This document shows, piece by piece, positions 36,897 through 45,828 of a stretch of DNA of 64,000 nucleotides (positions are counted from its first letter, which is position 1; every line of letters starts with the position of its first letter). The notes beneath the pieces were generated by a model that ran no database searches, was not told where the DNA came from, and worked only from the letters and a program-made list of their open reading frames with translations. A program made the position numbers and the translations under genes. This DNA comes from Rufibacter hautae (lineage in GTDB: Bacteria; Bacteroidota; Bacteroidia; Cytophagales; Hymenobacteraceae): contig NZ_VKKY01000003.1 of assembly GCF_008271695.1 (NCBI RefSeq), forward strand, positions 992,001 to 1,056,000, given 5' to 3'.

Positions 36897-38444
36897 TTAC
36901 CACTCTTGCTTCTTTTCCTCGGTGCGGGCTCTTAGGCGCTGGGTCATGACAGGCGAAACGCCCCGCAGCAGGTGAACAGAAGTGCCTTGCTCCCGCGCAT
37001 ACGTTGTTTCTATGGCCCCAATCTGGGTGACGGAGGTGAAGAACTGTTTCTCTTCTTCCTGCAAAGGCTCCTCTCCGGCGCTTTTGATGAGAATGATGTT
37101 CCGGATGTCCATTTTCATCGGGAACCAGTACACGTAGTCGGCATTGAAGGAAACAGCGTGAGGCAGGAGTTTGCCTCCATAGAAATTGATGGCGCCCGCC
37201 TGGCCATAGTTATCGCAGAGCAGAAGCGTATGGGGTTTCTCGGCCTCAGGAATCTGGTTGTAGGCCAACTGAACCTTGGACGTGAGTTCTCGCCAGCCCA
37301 GCATATCAGCGAAATCCTGGGGAAGCGGATGGTCTTTGCCGTCCTCCCATTTGAGTAAGTTGAATTTCTTGAACTTGGCGGCTTTGGCCTGGATTTCGGC
37401 CGGGGAGAGCAGCGGGAAAACCACGTTCACCAAAGGCAAGAACAAAGCAATGTTCAGCAGAATCCACAGCGGGCGTAGGTAGCGTTTCCAGCCGGTATGA
37501 AACAGGTGCTCCCAGTACACACTGCCGAAGGCCAGCAGCACGGGGTACAAACCCAGGGTGTAATAGCTTTTCGCCCGCAGATATGTGAACAACGCCATGG
37601 TGATAAGATAGCTCAAGCCAATAAACCGGTATTCCTTGAAAGGCACGTAAAGCACAAAAGCCACTAGCGCCCCGATGATGAGGTACACCGATCCGAAGAA
37701 GAACAGGATCTGGTCAAACCAGAAATCAGCGGGGTCCACATTCACCAGCTGGGTGGCCTGTAGTTCTTCCATGTGGTGGATCACCGGCAAGCCTTGGGTG
37801 AACTGCCAGATGACGTTAGGCAACACCAGCAACGCGGTCAGCAGCACCGCCAGGTAGAAGTACCGGTTCAAGAAAATTCTACCTTGTCCCGTGAGCAGCA
37901 AAGCCGGCAACAACCCGATGAGCAAAAACAGGATGTTGTACTTGTTCAGAAACCCCAGCCCTACCACCAGGCCCAGGTACAGCAGGTGCCGTCCGTTTTG
38001 CGTTTTCAGGTACCGGATAAGGAAGTAGTAGACGAGGGTCCAGCTGAGGATATCGAAGGAATTGGGCTGGAAAAGCATGTTCACGCGCAGCAACGCAGAG
38101 ACCAGCACCGCCATGCCGGCCAGGGCTTTGGCGTAAAACCCGCCGCCCAGCTCCTCCACCATTTTCCAGGTTGCCAGCAGGGTCAAAGCCCCAAACAGCG
38201 CCGGAAAGAATCTTACCCAGAACACCGAGTTCCCCAGCAGTTTGATAACCCAGGCCACCCAGGAAGTGAAAGGCGGCACCGACAGATAACCAGCGGCCAA
38301 ATGGTTTGCCTGGTCTAGGTGCAGGTACTCATCGCGCTGCAGGTCATAGGCCGGGTCAACCAAGACATAGTTCAGCAGGATCTTGAGGAAAATCAGGAGA
38401 CCTAAGAAAAGCAGATCGGGGCTTCTGGTGAAAGAGGTGCGCAT
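36897..38444 (-). CDS. GT-C membrane glycosyltransferase (PMT_2/GT39 type)
   Basis: The 515-residue protein has about ten helices and a C-terminal soluble part from about 360. VDPAYDLQRDEYLHLDQANHLAAGYLSVPPF has the acidic DE of the first periplasmic loop, and WVRFFPALFGALTLLATWKMVEEL is a typical second-helix region. It uses a polyprenyl-phosphate sugar at the periplasmic side. It is a solitary gene, well away from the GT-C gene at 19873 and only distantly similar to it. Acceptor unknown. Confidence 0.8.
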   Translation of the reverse strand: MRTSFTRSPDLLFLGLLIFLKILLNYVLVDPAYDLQRDEYLHLDQANHLAAGYLSVPPFTSWVAWVIKLLGNSVFWVRFFPALFGALTLLATWKMVEELGGGFYAKALAGMAVLVSALLRVNMLFQPNSFDILSWTLVYYFLIRYLKTQNGRHLLYLGLVVGLGFLNKYNILFLLIGLLPALLLTGQGRIFLNRYFYLAVLLTALLVLPNVIWQFTQGLPVIHHMEELQATQLVNVDPADFWFDQILFFFGSVYLIIGALVAFVLYVPFKEYRFIGLSYLITMALFTYLRAKSYYTLGLYPVLLAFGSVYWEHLFHTGWKRYLRPLWILLNIALFLPLVNVVFPLLSPAEIQAKAAKFKKFNLLKWEDGKDHPLPQDFADMLGWRELTSKVQLAYNQIPEAEKPHTLLLCDNYGQAGAINFYGGKLLPHAVSFNADYVYWFPMKMDIRNIILIKSAGEEPLQEEEKQFFTSVTQIGAIETTYAREQGTSVHLLRGVSPVMTQRLRARTEEKKQEW

Positions 38445-38602
38445 TTTTGGTCTTCTGGATGGGCACCTGAAAGTAGGGAATTTAGATCAAATATATCAAC
38501 CCCATTATACTACTTTGTTAAATGGGAGGCACGTTTGGTTTCAGAACTACGGCTGCCCAGATTTCCCTTTGTCAAGCTGGGATAAGAGAAATTAGTAAAA
38601 GC

Positions 38603-38638
38603 GTTTAAGGGCTGTTTTCGGAAAACCGGCTCCTAAAC
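38603..38638. repeat. Palindrome of the dispersed family
   Basis: GTTTAAGGGCTGTTTTC and GAAAACCGGCTCCTAAAC are nearly complementary with a 1-base centre. The core matches the palindromes at 49297 and 63367. It sits between two minus-strand genes, 130 bases after the stop at 38734 on the far side. Confidence 0.6.
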
Positions 38639-38733
38639 CTCCATTCATGTTAAAGCTTTCGTCAGTGATTAGTTACCTGTGGGTTTACCTTAGAAAGAGC
38701 GAGCCAAGTTGGTTCTCTTGTTATGGCTAGCGG

Positions 38734-39243
38734 TCAGGAATTGAACTGGAAGAAAAGCAGCAGAAGTAAAATGAGGGCCGCGATGATGATGTGTGGGATG
38801 TAGGTGATGTTGCCTTCGTACGTGAGCCTCGCCATAGTGTCCCGCTCATTGTCTTCTTCTTCTAAGGCTTGGTTCACCTTGTTCTCCGCCTGCCGCAGGT
38901 ACAGCCAATTGCCTAGAAAGCCCACCAACAGGCTCCAGAACAGGGTGGAGGCATTGTTCAGCAGTTTGGCGTTGCCATCAGAGATATTGTAATGGGCAAT
39001 GGCCATGCCCAAAAGGTAAGACTCGGCGGTGAGGGCCACAATAACGGCTAGGCCCGCTATGTACAGCTTGCGGTACAGCATCCAGAAAATCCCGAAGAAG
39101 AAGGCGCCGATGTTGAAGGTGATTTTAGTGCCGGCCCGGTACTGCGCCAGCTTGCGGAGGTAATAATCGGCGTCAACCCCGAAATAGGCGCGGTAATACG
39201 CTTCCTGTGGATCGGTCTCGGGGGTTTCTGGGGAGGGTAACAT
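38734..39243 (-). CDS. DUF2628 family membrane protein
   Basis: The 169-residue protein has a short acidic N-terminus (EAYYRAYFGVDADYYLRKL). ITFNIGAFFFGIFWMLYRKLYIAGLAVI follows, which is the DUF2628 hallmark (N-x-x-AFFFG-x-xW-x-xYRK). It has three or four helices, the last at the extreme C-terminus. The family is widespread and of unknown function. It is a monocistronic minus-strand gene. Confidence 0.82.
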   Translation of the reverse strand: MLPSPETPETDPQEAYYRAYFGVDADYYLRKLAQYRAGTKITFNIGAFFFGIFWMLYRKLYIAGLAVIVALTAESYLLGMAIAHYNISDGNAKLLNNASTLFWSLLVGFLGNWLYLRQAENKVNQALEEEDNERDTMARLTYEGNITYIPHIIIAALILLLLLFFQFNS

Positions 39244-39550
39244 AGGGTTCTATGGGGTGGAATTCTGTTCGCAATCAAATGTAAAGGTACAAGAAAGACC
39301 TGGCTTCTCTCTCCAAGAACGCCGTTGCGGGTATTTGTATTAACATTCATAAAATGTATCCAAGATAATTTGGTGAGTTTGTATGTTTTTGGGGTATTCA
39401 TGGAAAAACGGCTCTAAAACGCGTATCTGTCTCTAAAGAAAGTAGGGCTGAATTCCCCTTCAGCTGGTTTTGCAATTGGGTACAGCCAAGCCGGGTAAGC
39501 AAGAACGGAGGGGCTGAACTATTTTTATCTTTTGGTTGCGGTAAATACGG
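39244..39550. other. Divergent intergenic region
   Basis: About 300 bases between the DUF2628 gene (minus) and the AsmA-like gene (plus), with no gene. The TATTTTTATCTTTTGG at about 39519-39535 is the most promoter-like stretch, but no full consensus pair is seen. Confidence 0.4.
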
Positions 39551-41263
39551 TTGCTTTCTGGTAACGTGCGTAGAAGGGTGCGGAATAAGTCTTTTGCTGT
39601 GGAACAACCCCGTAAAAATTGGTCTAAAAGGAAGAAGTACCTTGCCGGAGGCGCCTCGGTGCTGCTGGTTATTCTGGTGCTGCTGCTGGTGGTATCCCGG
39701 AACGTCAATTCCTGGGCTGAGCAGAAACTGCAGAAGCAGATCGCCACGCAATCTAAGGGACTGTACTCCCTGGAAATGGCTAAACTGGAAGTGTCACTGC
39801 TGGCGGGGTCTGCCCAGGTGGATTCCCTGTGGCTGGTACCGAACGAAGCCGTCTGGAAGCAGATGCAGAAAACCTCTCCCGCCCAGGCCCCGGCCAGCGT
39901 CTCTGACCTCAAAGCCGACCGCGTGCAGGTGCGGGGCATCAGTTACATCAAGCTGCTGTTTGGCGGGGCATTCAGCCTGAGTTCTATTCAACTGGACCAT
40001 CCCCAGTGGGTGTTGCGGCAGATGAAGGAAGACACTACCTCGCAGCCGCTGCATGAGACGGTGGGCGAGCAGTTCCGGAAAACGGGTATCAACGAGATCA
40101 GGGTTAAAGACGGGGCTTTCCGGTTCAAAAACAAACCCGGCAGGCAGGCAGAACTGTTCGCGGTGTCTGGGGTGGAACTGGAGGCCCAAGGCATCAAACT
40201 GGACAGCGCCTCTTTACAAGATACGTCCCGGGCGTTCTACAGTGAAAAGGTCACGGCCTCGGTAAAAGAAGCCACTTTCTGGCTGCCCCAGGGGAACTAT
40301 AAACTCAAAAGCGGCCCCATGCAGGCCTCCACCAAGAAGCAGGAATTGACCTTAAATAAACTGCAGCTTATCCCGTTGGCCAGTGCGGCCCAGATGTCCA
40401 AGAAAGCCGGAATGGCGGTGACCAGGTTCAGCGTGCAGGTGCCGGAACTAAGACTGAGCAACGTGGATTTCGGGACATTGTCGCGGACCTCCAACGTTCA
40501 TGTAGGATCGCTGGTCGCCTACAAGCCGCGGGTGAATGCCTACAAAGACGGGAAGAACTATCCTACCAAAGGATCGGGCATTATGCCCCATGACCTGGTG
40601 CAGAAACTCACCTTCGGGGTGAACATCCGCACGGCCAAGGTGCGCGATTTGTACGTGCGCTATGAAGAGTTGGCCGAGAAAGCCTTTAAGACCGGCTACG
40701 TGACCGGCAGCAACATAGACCTCACGCTCACCAACCTCACCAATGACAAGAACCTGATCTCCATGAAACGCCCGGCGGTGTTAAAAGGCAGCGGCTTGCT
40801 TATGGGCAAGGCGCCCATGCAGGCCACGGTGCGGCTGGCTTTGCTGGACCCCAACGGGTACCATTCCATAGAGGGAACCATAGGCAAGGGCTACCCCGCC
40901 ATCCTGAACCCCATGGTGGAGCCCAGCATGTTTGTGCGCGTGAAAAGCGGAGTGCTGCAACGCGGCTCCTTCAAGTTAGAACTGACCAAGACATCGGCGC
41001 AAGGCTCCATGCAACTGCAATACGATGACTTCAAGATCGATCTCCTGAATAAGAAAGAAGAAAAGAAGAAGCAGGGGCTGGGAAGCAAATTGAAGTCGCT
41101 GGTGGCAAATAAGGTGATCTTGAAATCTGAAAGCGAGGAAGACGGCAAAGCCCCGCGCGAAGGCAAGATTCAGGTACAACGCCGCAGCGAGCGCTCTTTT
41201 CTCACCTACTGGAAAGACTGTCTGGCCAACGGCGTGCTTTCCATCATCGGGGCACCCATGTAG
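39551..41263 (+). CDS. AsmA-like protein with one N-terminal membrane anchor
   Basis: About 570 residues. A basic N-terminus (RKNWSKRKKY) is followed by one membrane helix (about 30-50), and the rest is periplasmic, beta-rich and full of short repeating strands (LKADRVQVRGISYIKLL, LSSIQLDHPQWVLRQ, INEIRVKDGAFRF). This matches the AsmA/TamB/DUF748 superfamily, which forms grooves for phospholipid transport between membranes. No ATG is available near the start. TTG 39551, GTG 39566, 39578 and 39599 are all possible, and I give the longest. The Lys/Glu-rich segment near residue 500 is a linker. Confidence 0.72.
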   Translation: MLSGNVRRRVRNKSFAVEQPRKNWSKRKKYLAGGASVLLVILVLLLVVSRNVNSWAEQKLQKQIATQSKGLYSLEMAKLEVSLLAGSAQVDSLWLVPNEAVWKQMQKTSPAQAPASVSDLKADRVQVRGISYIKLLFGGAFSLSSIQLDHPQWVLRQMKEDTTSQPLHETVGEQFRKTGINEIRVKDGAFRFKNKPGRQAELFAVSGVELEAQGIKLDSASLQDTSRAFYSEKVTASVKEATFWLPQGNYKLKSGPMQASTKKQELTLNKLQLIPLASAAQMSKKAGMAVTRFSVQVPELRLSNVDFGTLSRTSNVHVGSLVAYKPRVNAYKDGKNYPTKGSGIMPHDLVQKLTFGVNIRTAKVRDLYVRYEELAEKAFKTGYVTGSNIDLTLTNLTNDKNLISMKRPAVLKGSGLLMGKAPMQATVRLALLDPNGYHSIEGTIGKGYPAILNPMVEPSMFVRVKSGVLQRGSFKLELTKTSAQGSMQLQYDDFKIDLLNKKEEKKKQGLGSKLKSLVANKVILKSESEEDGKAPREGKIQVQRRSERSFLTYWKDCLANGVLSIIGAPM

Positions 41264-41295
41264 GCAAAGAAGCTTATCTGAAAAGCACAAAAGAA

Positions 41296-41331
41296 ATCGG
41301 CCCCTTGAAGTTTTACCTGCAAGGGGCCGAT
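41296..41331. terminator. Bidirectional hairpin terminator
   Basis: Perfect 12-base arms (ATCGGCCCCTTG and complement) surround a 12-base loop, between the convergent AsmA-like and M3 peptidase genes. T-rich bases follow on the plus strand and A-rich bases precede, so it can serve both. Confidence 0.8.
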
Positions 41332-41381
41332 TGTTATTCAGCTAGAAGGATTTGGTTTTGCCTTCTTTTGAGGAAAAGGAC

Positions 41382-43511
41382 TTATAAACTCACCGGCGTA
41401 AGGCCGCGCTTCTTAAGCAACGGTTGAATGCTGGGTTCAGCACCTCTGAACTTCTTGTACAGTTCCATAGGGTCAGCGGTGCCGCCTTTCTCCAGGATGT
41501 TCTTTCTGAAGGACTGGGCTTTCTCTTTGTTGAACAACCCGTTCTCCTTGAAGACCTGGAAGGCATCGGTGTCCAGCACGCCAGACCAGATGTAGCTGTA
41601 GTAGCCGGCAGAATACCCGCCGGAGAAGATGTGGCTGAAGTAGGTGCTTCTGTACCGCGGAATGATCTGGTCAGGCAAGCCCACTTTGCTCATAGACGAC
41701 TTCTCAAACTGGTTGATGTCGCCGGTCAGGTTCTGGGTTTGGGTGTGGTAAGCCAGATCCAGCAAAGAAGCCGCCAGGTACTCTGTCGTCTCGAAGCCTT
41801 GGTTGAAGGTGCCCGCTTTCTTCATTTTCTCAATCAGCTCATTAGAGATCAGCTGACCGGTTTTGTAGTGCGTGCCATACAATTTCAGGACCTCGGGCTC
41901 AGCGGCCCAGTTCTCCATGATCTGCGAAGGCAGCTCCACAAAGTCGCGCGGTACCGAGGTGCCGGCCATGCTTTCATAGGTCACATTGGACAACAGACCG
42001 TGCAGGGCGTGGCCGAACTCGTGGAAGTAAGTGGTTACCTCATCAAAAGTCAAGAGGGCCGGGGCATCGCCGGTAGGTTTGGTGAAGTTGCAGACAATGG
42101 ATACCACCGGGGCCAGGCGTTTGCCTTTCTCGGTTTTCTGGCTGCGGTAAGACGTCATCCAGGCACCGCTCCTTTTAGAGGCACGCGGGAAGAAATCCAT
42201 GTAGATCACGCCCACCAACGTACCGTCGGCCTCAGATACCTCGTAGGCAGTGACGTCCTGGTGGTATTTAGGCAGGTTGGGCAGCTCTTTGAACTTGAGG
42301 CCGTAGAGTTTCTCCGTCACGGTGAACACACCCTTGCGGATGTTCTCCAGGCTGAAGTACGGTTTCAGTTCCTGCTCATCCAGGTCAAAGCGCTCCTTCC
42401 GGATTTTTTCGGTGTAATAGCGCCAGTCATAGGGCGCCACTTTGAACTTGGCACCGGAGGCATCCATCATTTTCTGGATGTCGCGCTCTTCCTGCTTGGC
42501 TACGGCCAGGGCTGGGGCCCACAGTTGGTCCAGCAGTTTGTTCACGTTCTCCGGAGACTTGGCCATGGTTTCTTCCAGCACATAATGCGCGTGGGTTTTG
42601 TAGCCCAGCAACTGTGCTTTCTCGCGGCGCAGGTTCACAATCTTGCGCAGGACTTCTTTGTTGTCGTTGGCGTTATTGTTGTTTCCGCGCAGCGAATACG
42701 CCTCCCAGATCTGCTTGCGCAGGTCGCGGTTATCGGCGTACTGCAGGAACGGCATCACGCTGGGGTTGTGCAAGGTGAAGACCCATTTGCCCGGCTTACC
42801 GGCCTGTTTGGCGGCATCGGCGGCGGCGGCCACCAGGCCTTCCGGCAAGCCGGCCAGGTCTTTCTTGTCGTCAATCACCAGCTGGTAGGCGTTCGTCTCG
42901 GCCAGGATGTTCTGCCCGTACTGCAAACTCAGCAGCGACATTTCGCCGTTGATTTTCTTCAGCTTGTCCTTGTCGGCATCGTTCAGGTTGGCGCCGCTGC
43001 GCAAGAAGGATTTGTAAGTCTCTTCCAGCAGTTTCTGCTGCTCAGCGGTCAGTTTCAGGTCTTTTTTGTCTTTCCAGACCGTTTTCACCCGCTCAAACAG
43101 TTTCTTGTTCAAGATGATGTTGTCGCTGTGCGCAGATAGCTCCGGGGCAATCTCGCGGGCTATTTTCTGGATCTCCTCATTGGTGTTGGCCGAGTTGAGG
43201 TTGTAGAAAACCGTTGACACGCGGCCCAGAAGCTGGCCGGCGTTTTCCATGGCCACAATGGTGTTCTCAAACGTGGGCGCCTTGGGGTTGTTGACGATGG
43301 CGTCAATCTCCTGCTGGTTTACCCTGATGCCTTCCTGAAGAGCGGGTTTGAAGTGCTCATTCTTGATCAGGTGGAAAGGCGGTACCTGGTGGGGGGTGCT
43401 GTACTTCTGTAAAAGGGGGTTGTTCTTGTCTTTGGCCTGACCTGCCGCTTGTTCATTGGCCAGTAGTCCTATAGCCATAGTTGCGAGAACGCAGAGTGTT
43501 TTTGTAATCAT
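41382..43511 (-). CDS. dcp: M3 family metallopeptidase, dipeptidyl carboxypeptidase type
   Basis: The 709-residue protein has a hydrophobic N-terminus (TLCVLATMAIGLLANEQAAGQ) that is a signal peptide, so it is periplasmic. The zinc site is H497-E-F-G-H501 (TYFHEFGHALHGLLS), with further M3 features WMTSYR and VSIVCNFTKP before it. FSHIFSGGYSAGYYSYIW near the C-terminus is the substrate-binding loop typical of Dcp and oligopeptidase A. Length matches the family. It removes dipeptides from peptide C-termini. It ends at the bidirectional terminator. Confidence 0.9.
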   Translation of the reverse strand: MITKTLCVLATMAIGLLANEQAAGQAKDKNNPLLQKYSTPHQVPPFHLIKNEHFKPALQEGIRVNQQEIDAIVNNPKAPTFENTIVAMENAGQLLGRVSTVFYNLNSANTNEEIQKIAREIAPELSAHSDNIILNKKLFERVKTVWKDKKDLKLTAEQQKLLEETYKSFLRSGANLNDADKDKLKKINGEMSLLSLQYGQNILAETNAYQLVIDDKKDLAGLPEGLVAAAADAAKQAGKPGKWVFTLHNPSVMPFLQYADNRDLRKQIWEAYSLRGNNNNANDNKEVLRKIVNLRREKAQLLGYKTHAHYVLEETMAKSPENVNKLLDQLWAPALAVAKQEERDIQKMMDASGAKFKVAPYDWRYYTEKIRKERFDLDEQELKPYFSLENIRKGVFTVTEKLYGLKFKELPNLPKYHQDVTAYEVSEADGTLVGVIYMDFFPRASKRSGAWMTSYRSQKTEKGKRLAPVVSIVCNFTKPTGDAPALLTFDEVTTYFHEFGHALHGLLSNVTYESMAGTSVPRDFVELPSQIMENWAAEPEVLKLYGTHYKTGQLISNELIEKMKKAGTFNQGFETTEYLAASLLDLAYHTQTQNLTGDINQFEKSSMSKVGLPDQIIPRYRSTYFSHIFSGGYSAGYYSYIWSGVLDTDAFQVFKENGLFNKEKAQSFRKNILEKGGTADPMELYKKFRGAEPSIQPLLKKRGLTPVSL

Positions 43512-43613
43512 TTTACTTTGTAAATACTAAAATAAAGCTGCCCTTTCCGTGAGAAGGGAAAAGGAAGCCCAAAAATACTAATTAAACGCGGGAGGGTAAG
43601 GTTTCAGTATACT

Positions 43614-44090
43614 TTAATCTTCTTTTGGGCAGGCTTCTACGGCTTTCCTTTGCGTCCATTCCTCAAAGGTCATCTCAAACTTGATCTCGCCTTTGCCGTG
43701 AGTGCCTACATCGCGCCAGCCGGCGGTGCGGTAGAAGGAAGCGGCGCGCGTGTTGGGGCTGGTGCCCAACCAGACTTTCTCTTTGGTCTGCCCGAAGTAC
43801 CAGTCCAGCATCAGGTCATGCAGCTTTCGCCCGATGCCCCTCTTCTCATAAGCGGGGTCCACGAACAGCGCCCAAATGCTGTGCTCCTGCAGATCCGCGA
43901 TGGAGAAGCCTACGACTTTGTTTTCTACTTCGGCCACCCAGCCTTTGCCCCGTTTGGTGATGTATTCCTCTACCGCAGCATCGGTGACCAAAGCCGGGTT
44001 GGAAAGCACGTTCTCTTTCACCAAATGGCGAACTACTTGCATCTGCGGGATGTCTGCCACGGTGGCTTCTCTATAGGTGGGAATCATCAT
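43614..44090 (-). CDS. GNAT family N-acetyltransferase
   Basis: The 158-residue protein has YREATVADIPQMQVVR (strand 1), VENKVVGFSIADLQEHSIWALFVDPAYEKRGIGRKLHDLMLDWYF (motif A with the R-G-I-G-R acetyl-CoA loop) and VWLGTSPNTRAASFYRTAGWRDVG (motif B). ATG 44090 is chosen because the upstream in-frame extension has no family match and runs through a hairpin. It transfers acetyl from acetyl-CoA to an unknown amine. Confidence 0.85.
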   Translation of the reverse strand: MMIPTYREATVADIPQMQVVRHLVKENVLSNPALVTDAAVEEYITKRGKGWVAEVENKVVGFSIADLQEHSIWALFVDPAYEKRGIGRKLHDLMLDWYFGQTKEKVWLGTSPNTRAASFYRTAGWRDVGTHGKGEIKFEMTFEEWTQRKAVEACPKED

Positions 44091-44183
44091 TCGGGTTTTG
44101 GGTGCGTTTTCCTGAAAGTAAGCTGAAAATAGTAAGCGATCCAACCGCTGAACGGCAGAAAGGAAGAAGGCCGGGCTTAAAGC

Positions 44184-44220
44184 AAAATCAGCCGGAGACC
44201 TCCATCTTCCGGCTGATTTT
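44184..44220 (-). terminator. Hairpin terminator after the methyltransferase gene
   Basis: Perfect 13-base arms (AAAATCAGCCGGA and complement) enclose an 11-base loop. It lies about 60 bases after the minus-strand stop at 44282 and before the GNAT start. The A/T ends support termination in either direction. Confidence 0.75.
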
Positions 44221-44281
44221 TGCCTTGTTTTGGTAAAATGTCCCTGAAACGGAAACCTGTTCTGGTGCATCGCGGCCCAGC

Positions 44282-45364
44282 CTATTTCCTGATCACGTAC
44301 CAGAGGTTCTGGATGTCATGGGGCAGTTTATGGGTCTGGATGTTGGTGAAGCCGGCGCGGTTAAGATAGTCCATGGTCACCTCCTCGCCCCACATGGCGC
44401 CCAGACCTTCGCCGTGCTGCGCCAGCGACACCGTCATGCAGTGCATGCAGGAAACCGTGTACAGGAACGGCGCAATGGGGTGTTTCATATCTTCTTCCAG
44501 GTGGCTGGTGCCCCCAATTTCCTGCATGAGGTACACGCCGTCTTTCTTGAGCGCCTTGTGGATGCCCCGCAAGACGTTGAGCGGTTTGCCCTGGTCGTGG
44601 ATGGCGTCAAAGGTGGTGATGAGGTCATATTTCTCCTCCGGCGCATCATGGTGGAAATCAGAAAGGTCTTTCAGCTTGAAATGGACGTTCTCCCGGCCCA
44701 AGGCGGCGGTCTGCGCGTTGGCATCCGCGATGGCGTCTGTGGAGAAGTCGATGCCGGTGAAGTGGGATTTGTGGAACAGCGAGGCCAGCCGGTTGATAAT
44801 TTTGCCCGAGCCGCAGCCCACATCCAGCACATGGATGCCTTTCTCCAGCCTTTCCCGAAGGCCCGGCACCAGCGGCAGGATATGGCTCTCTAGAGAAGCC
44901 AGCACCGACTGCCCGCTGTCCTCAGCCATGACTTCATGGAACCGGTGGAATTCTTCGTAAGGCACGCCGCCGCCGTGTTTGAAGCATTCCACAATCTGGT
45001 TTTCCACCTGGCCCATCACGGCACTGTACTGCGCAAACACCGCCAGGTTATCCGATCCGGCCTGGCGGGTAAGGTAAGCAGCATGCTCAGGAGGCAGGTA
45101 ATAGGTGCGGGTTTCGGGGGCGTAGATGACAATGCCGCCGGTGACCATGGCACCCAGCCACTCCCGCACGTAGCGCTCGTCTAGGCGGGCCCGCTCGGCA
45201 ATGTCCATGGAACTGGCAAAGTCCATCTGGCTCATGGTGTCAAACAAGCCCACCCGGTGCCCGATGGAGATCATGAAGGAGAGGGCGCTTTTGTTCATGG
45301 TGTCTACCAGGGCATTCTCAAACGCCTGGGCCCGGGAAGTATCAAATTCCTGATCTACTCTCAT
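44282..45364 (-). CDS. SAM-dependent methyltransferase with N-terminal winged helix
   Basis: The 360-residue protein has an N-terminal dimerisation/winged-helix part (ALSFMISIGHRVGLFDTM, ARLDERYVREWLGAMVTGGIV) and a class I methyltransferase core. The core shows motif I IHVLDVGCGSGKIINRLA, acidic FTGIDFSTDAI, motif IV KYDLITTFDAIHDQGKP and motif V LKKDGVYLMQEIGG. This is the Rv2258c/COQ5-like branch of small-molecule methyltransferases. ATG 45364 is preferred to GTG 45394. Substrate unknown; the gene is alone on its strand. Confidence 0.85.
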   Translation of the reverse strand: MRVDQEFDTSRAQAFENALVDTMNKSALSFMISIGHRVGLFDTMSQMDFASSMDIAERARLDERYVREWLGAMVTGGIVIYAPETRTYYLPPEHAAYLTRQAGSDNLAVFAQYSAVMGQVENQIVECFKHGGGVPYEEFHRFHEVMAEDSGQSVLASLESHILPLVPGLRERLEKGIHVLDVGCGSGKIINRLASLFHKSHFTGIDFSTDAIADANAQTAALGRENVHFKLKDLSDFHHDAPEEKYDLITTFDAIHDQGKPLNVLRGIHKALKKDGVYLMQEIGGTSHLEEDMKHPIAPFLYTVSCMHCMTVSLAQHGEGLGAMWGEEVTMDYLNRAGFTNIQTHKLPHDIQNLWYVIRK

Positions 45365-45828
45365 AAGGATACGCTTAAATGATGCTACATCCACCAGGTC
45401 AGAGTCAGCAGCCCGGTCTTACGGTTGTAAAGGAGGAGATGGGAATTCTTCCGGGCTGTTCTAAGGGAGCGTACGCGGTTGGTATTCTGTTAAGTAGTTA
45501 TACGCTAGTTACCAATTTGGGTAACTCAAAAGAAAAGGCGTTTCAAGGCTCTTTTCCTAAAATCAGCCTTGAAAGTGGTGCAAGGACAGTCCAAAGGTGC
45601 AGTGATTTAAAGTGAACAAGTTGGATAGTCTTGTTTAGGTTAATATTGTTGTAAGTGTCTGAAAAACAATAATTAGTCTAAAGGTTGATGCGAAATTTAT
45701 TACCCGGAAAGCTGGACTTTGGTCTGGGGAATTGGTAACTAACAGACGTTAGCTAGGTGAGTTGATGGAAATTGAAGGAGGAGGGAAGCCTGGCATGCGT
45801 CCGCGTCTCCACTCCTAATCCTATTTCT
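45365..45828. other. Divergent region upstream of pyruvate carboxylase
   Basis: These 464 bases separate the methyltransferase from pyc. No gene is seen. A dispersed-family palindrome lies at 45541-45574. The AT-rich stretch at 45600-45710 is the probable pyc promoter region. Confidence 0.5.
45541..45574. repeat. Palindrome of the dispersed family
   Basis: TTTCAAGGCTCTTTT and AAAATCAGCCTTGAAA pair with about two mismatches around a short CCT centre. It has the same layout as the other family members but sits between divergent genes, where termination is not needed. This argues for a repeat rather than a plain terminator. Confidence 0.6.

Noticed and set aside
41424-43139. A long (571-codon) plus-strand frame opposite the M3 peptidase
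   Set aside because: It is antisense to a clear peptidase with the HEFGH site; the translation is low-complexity and has no family motifs.
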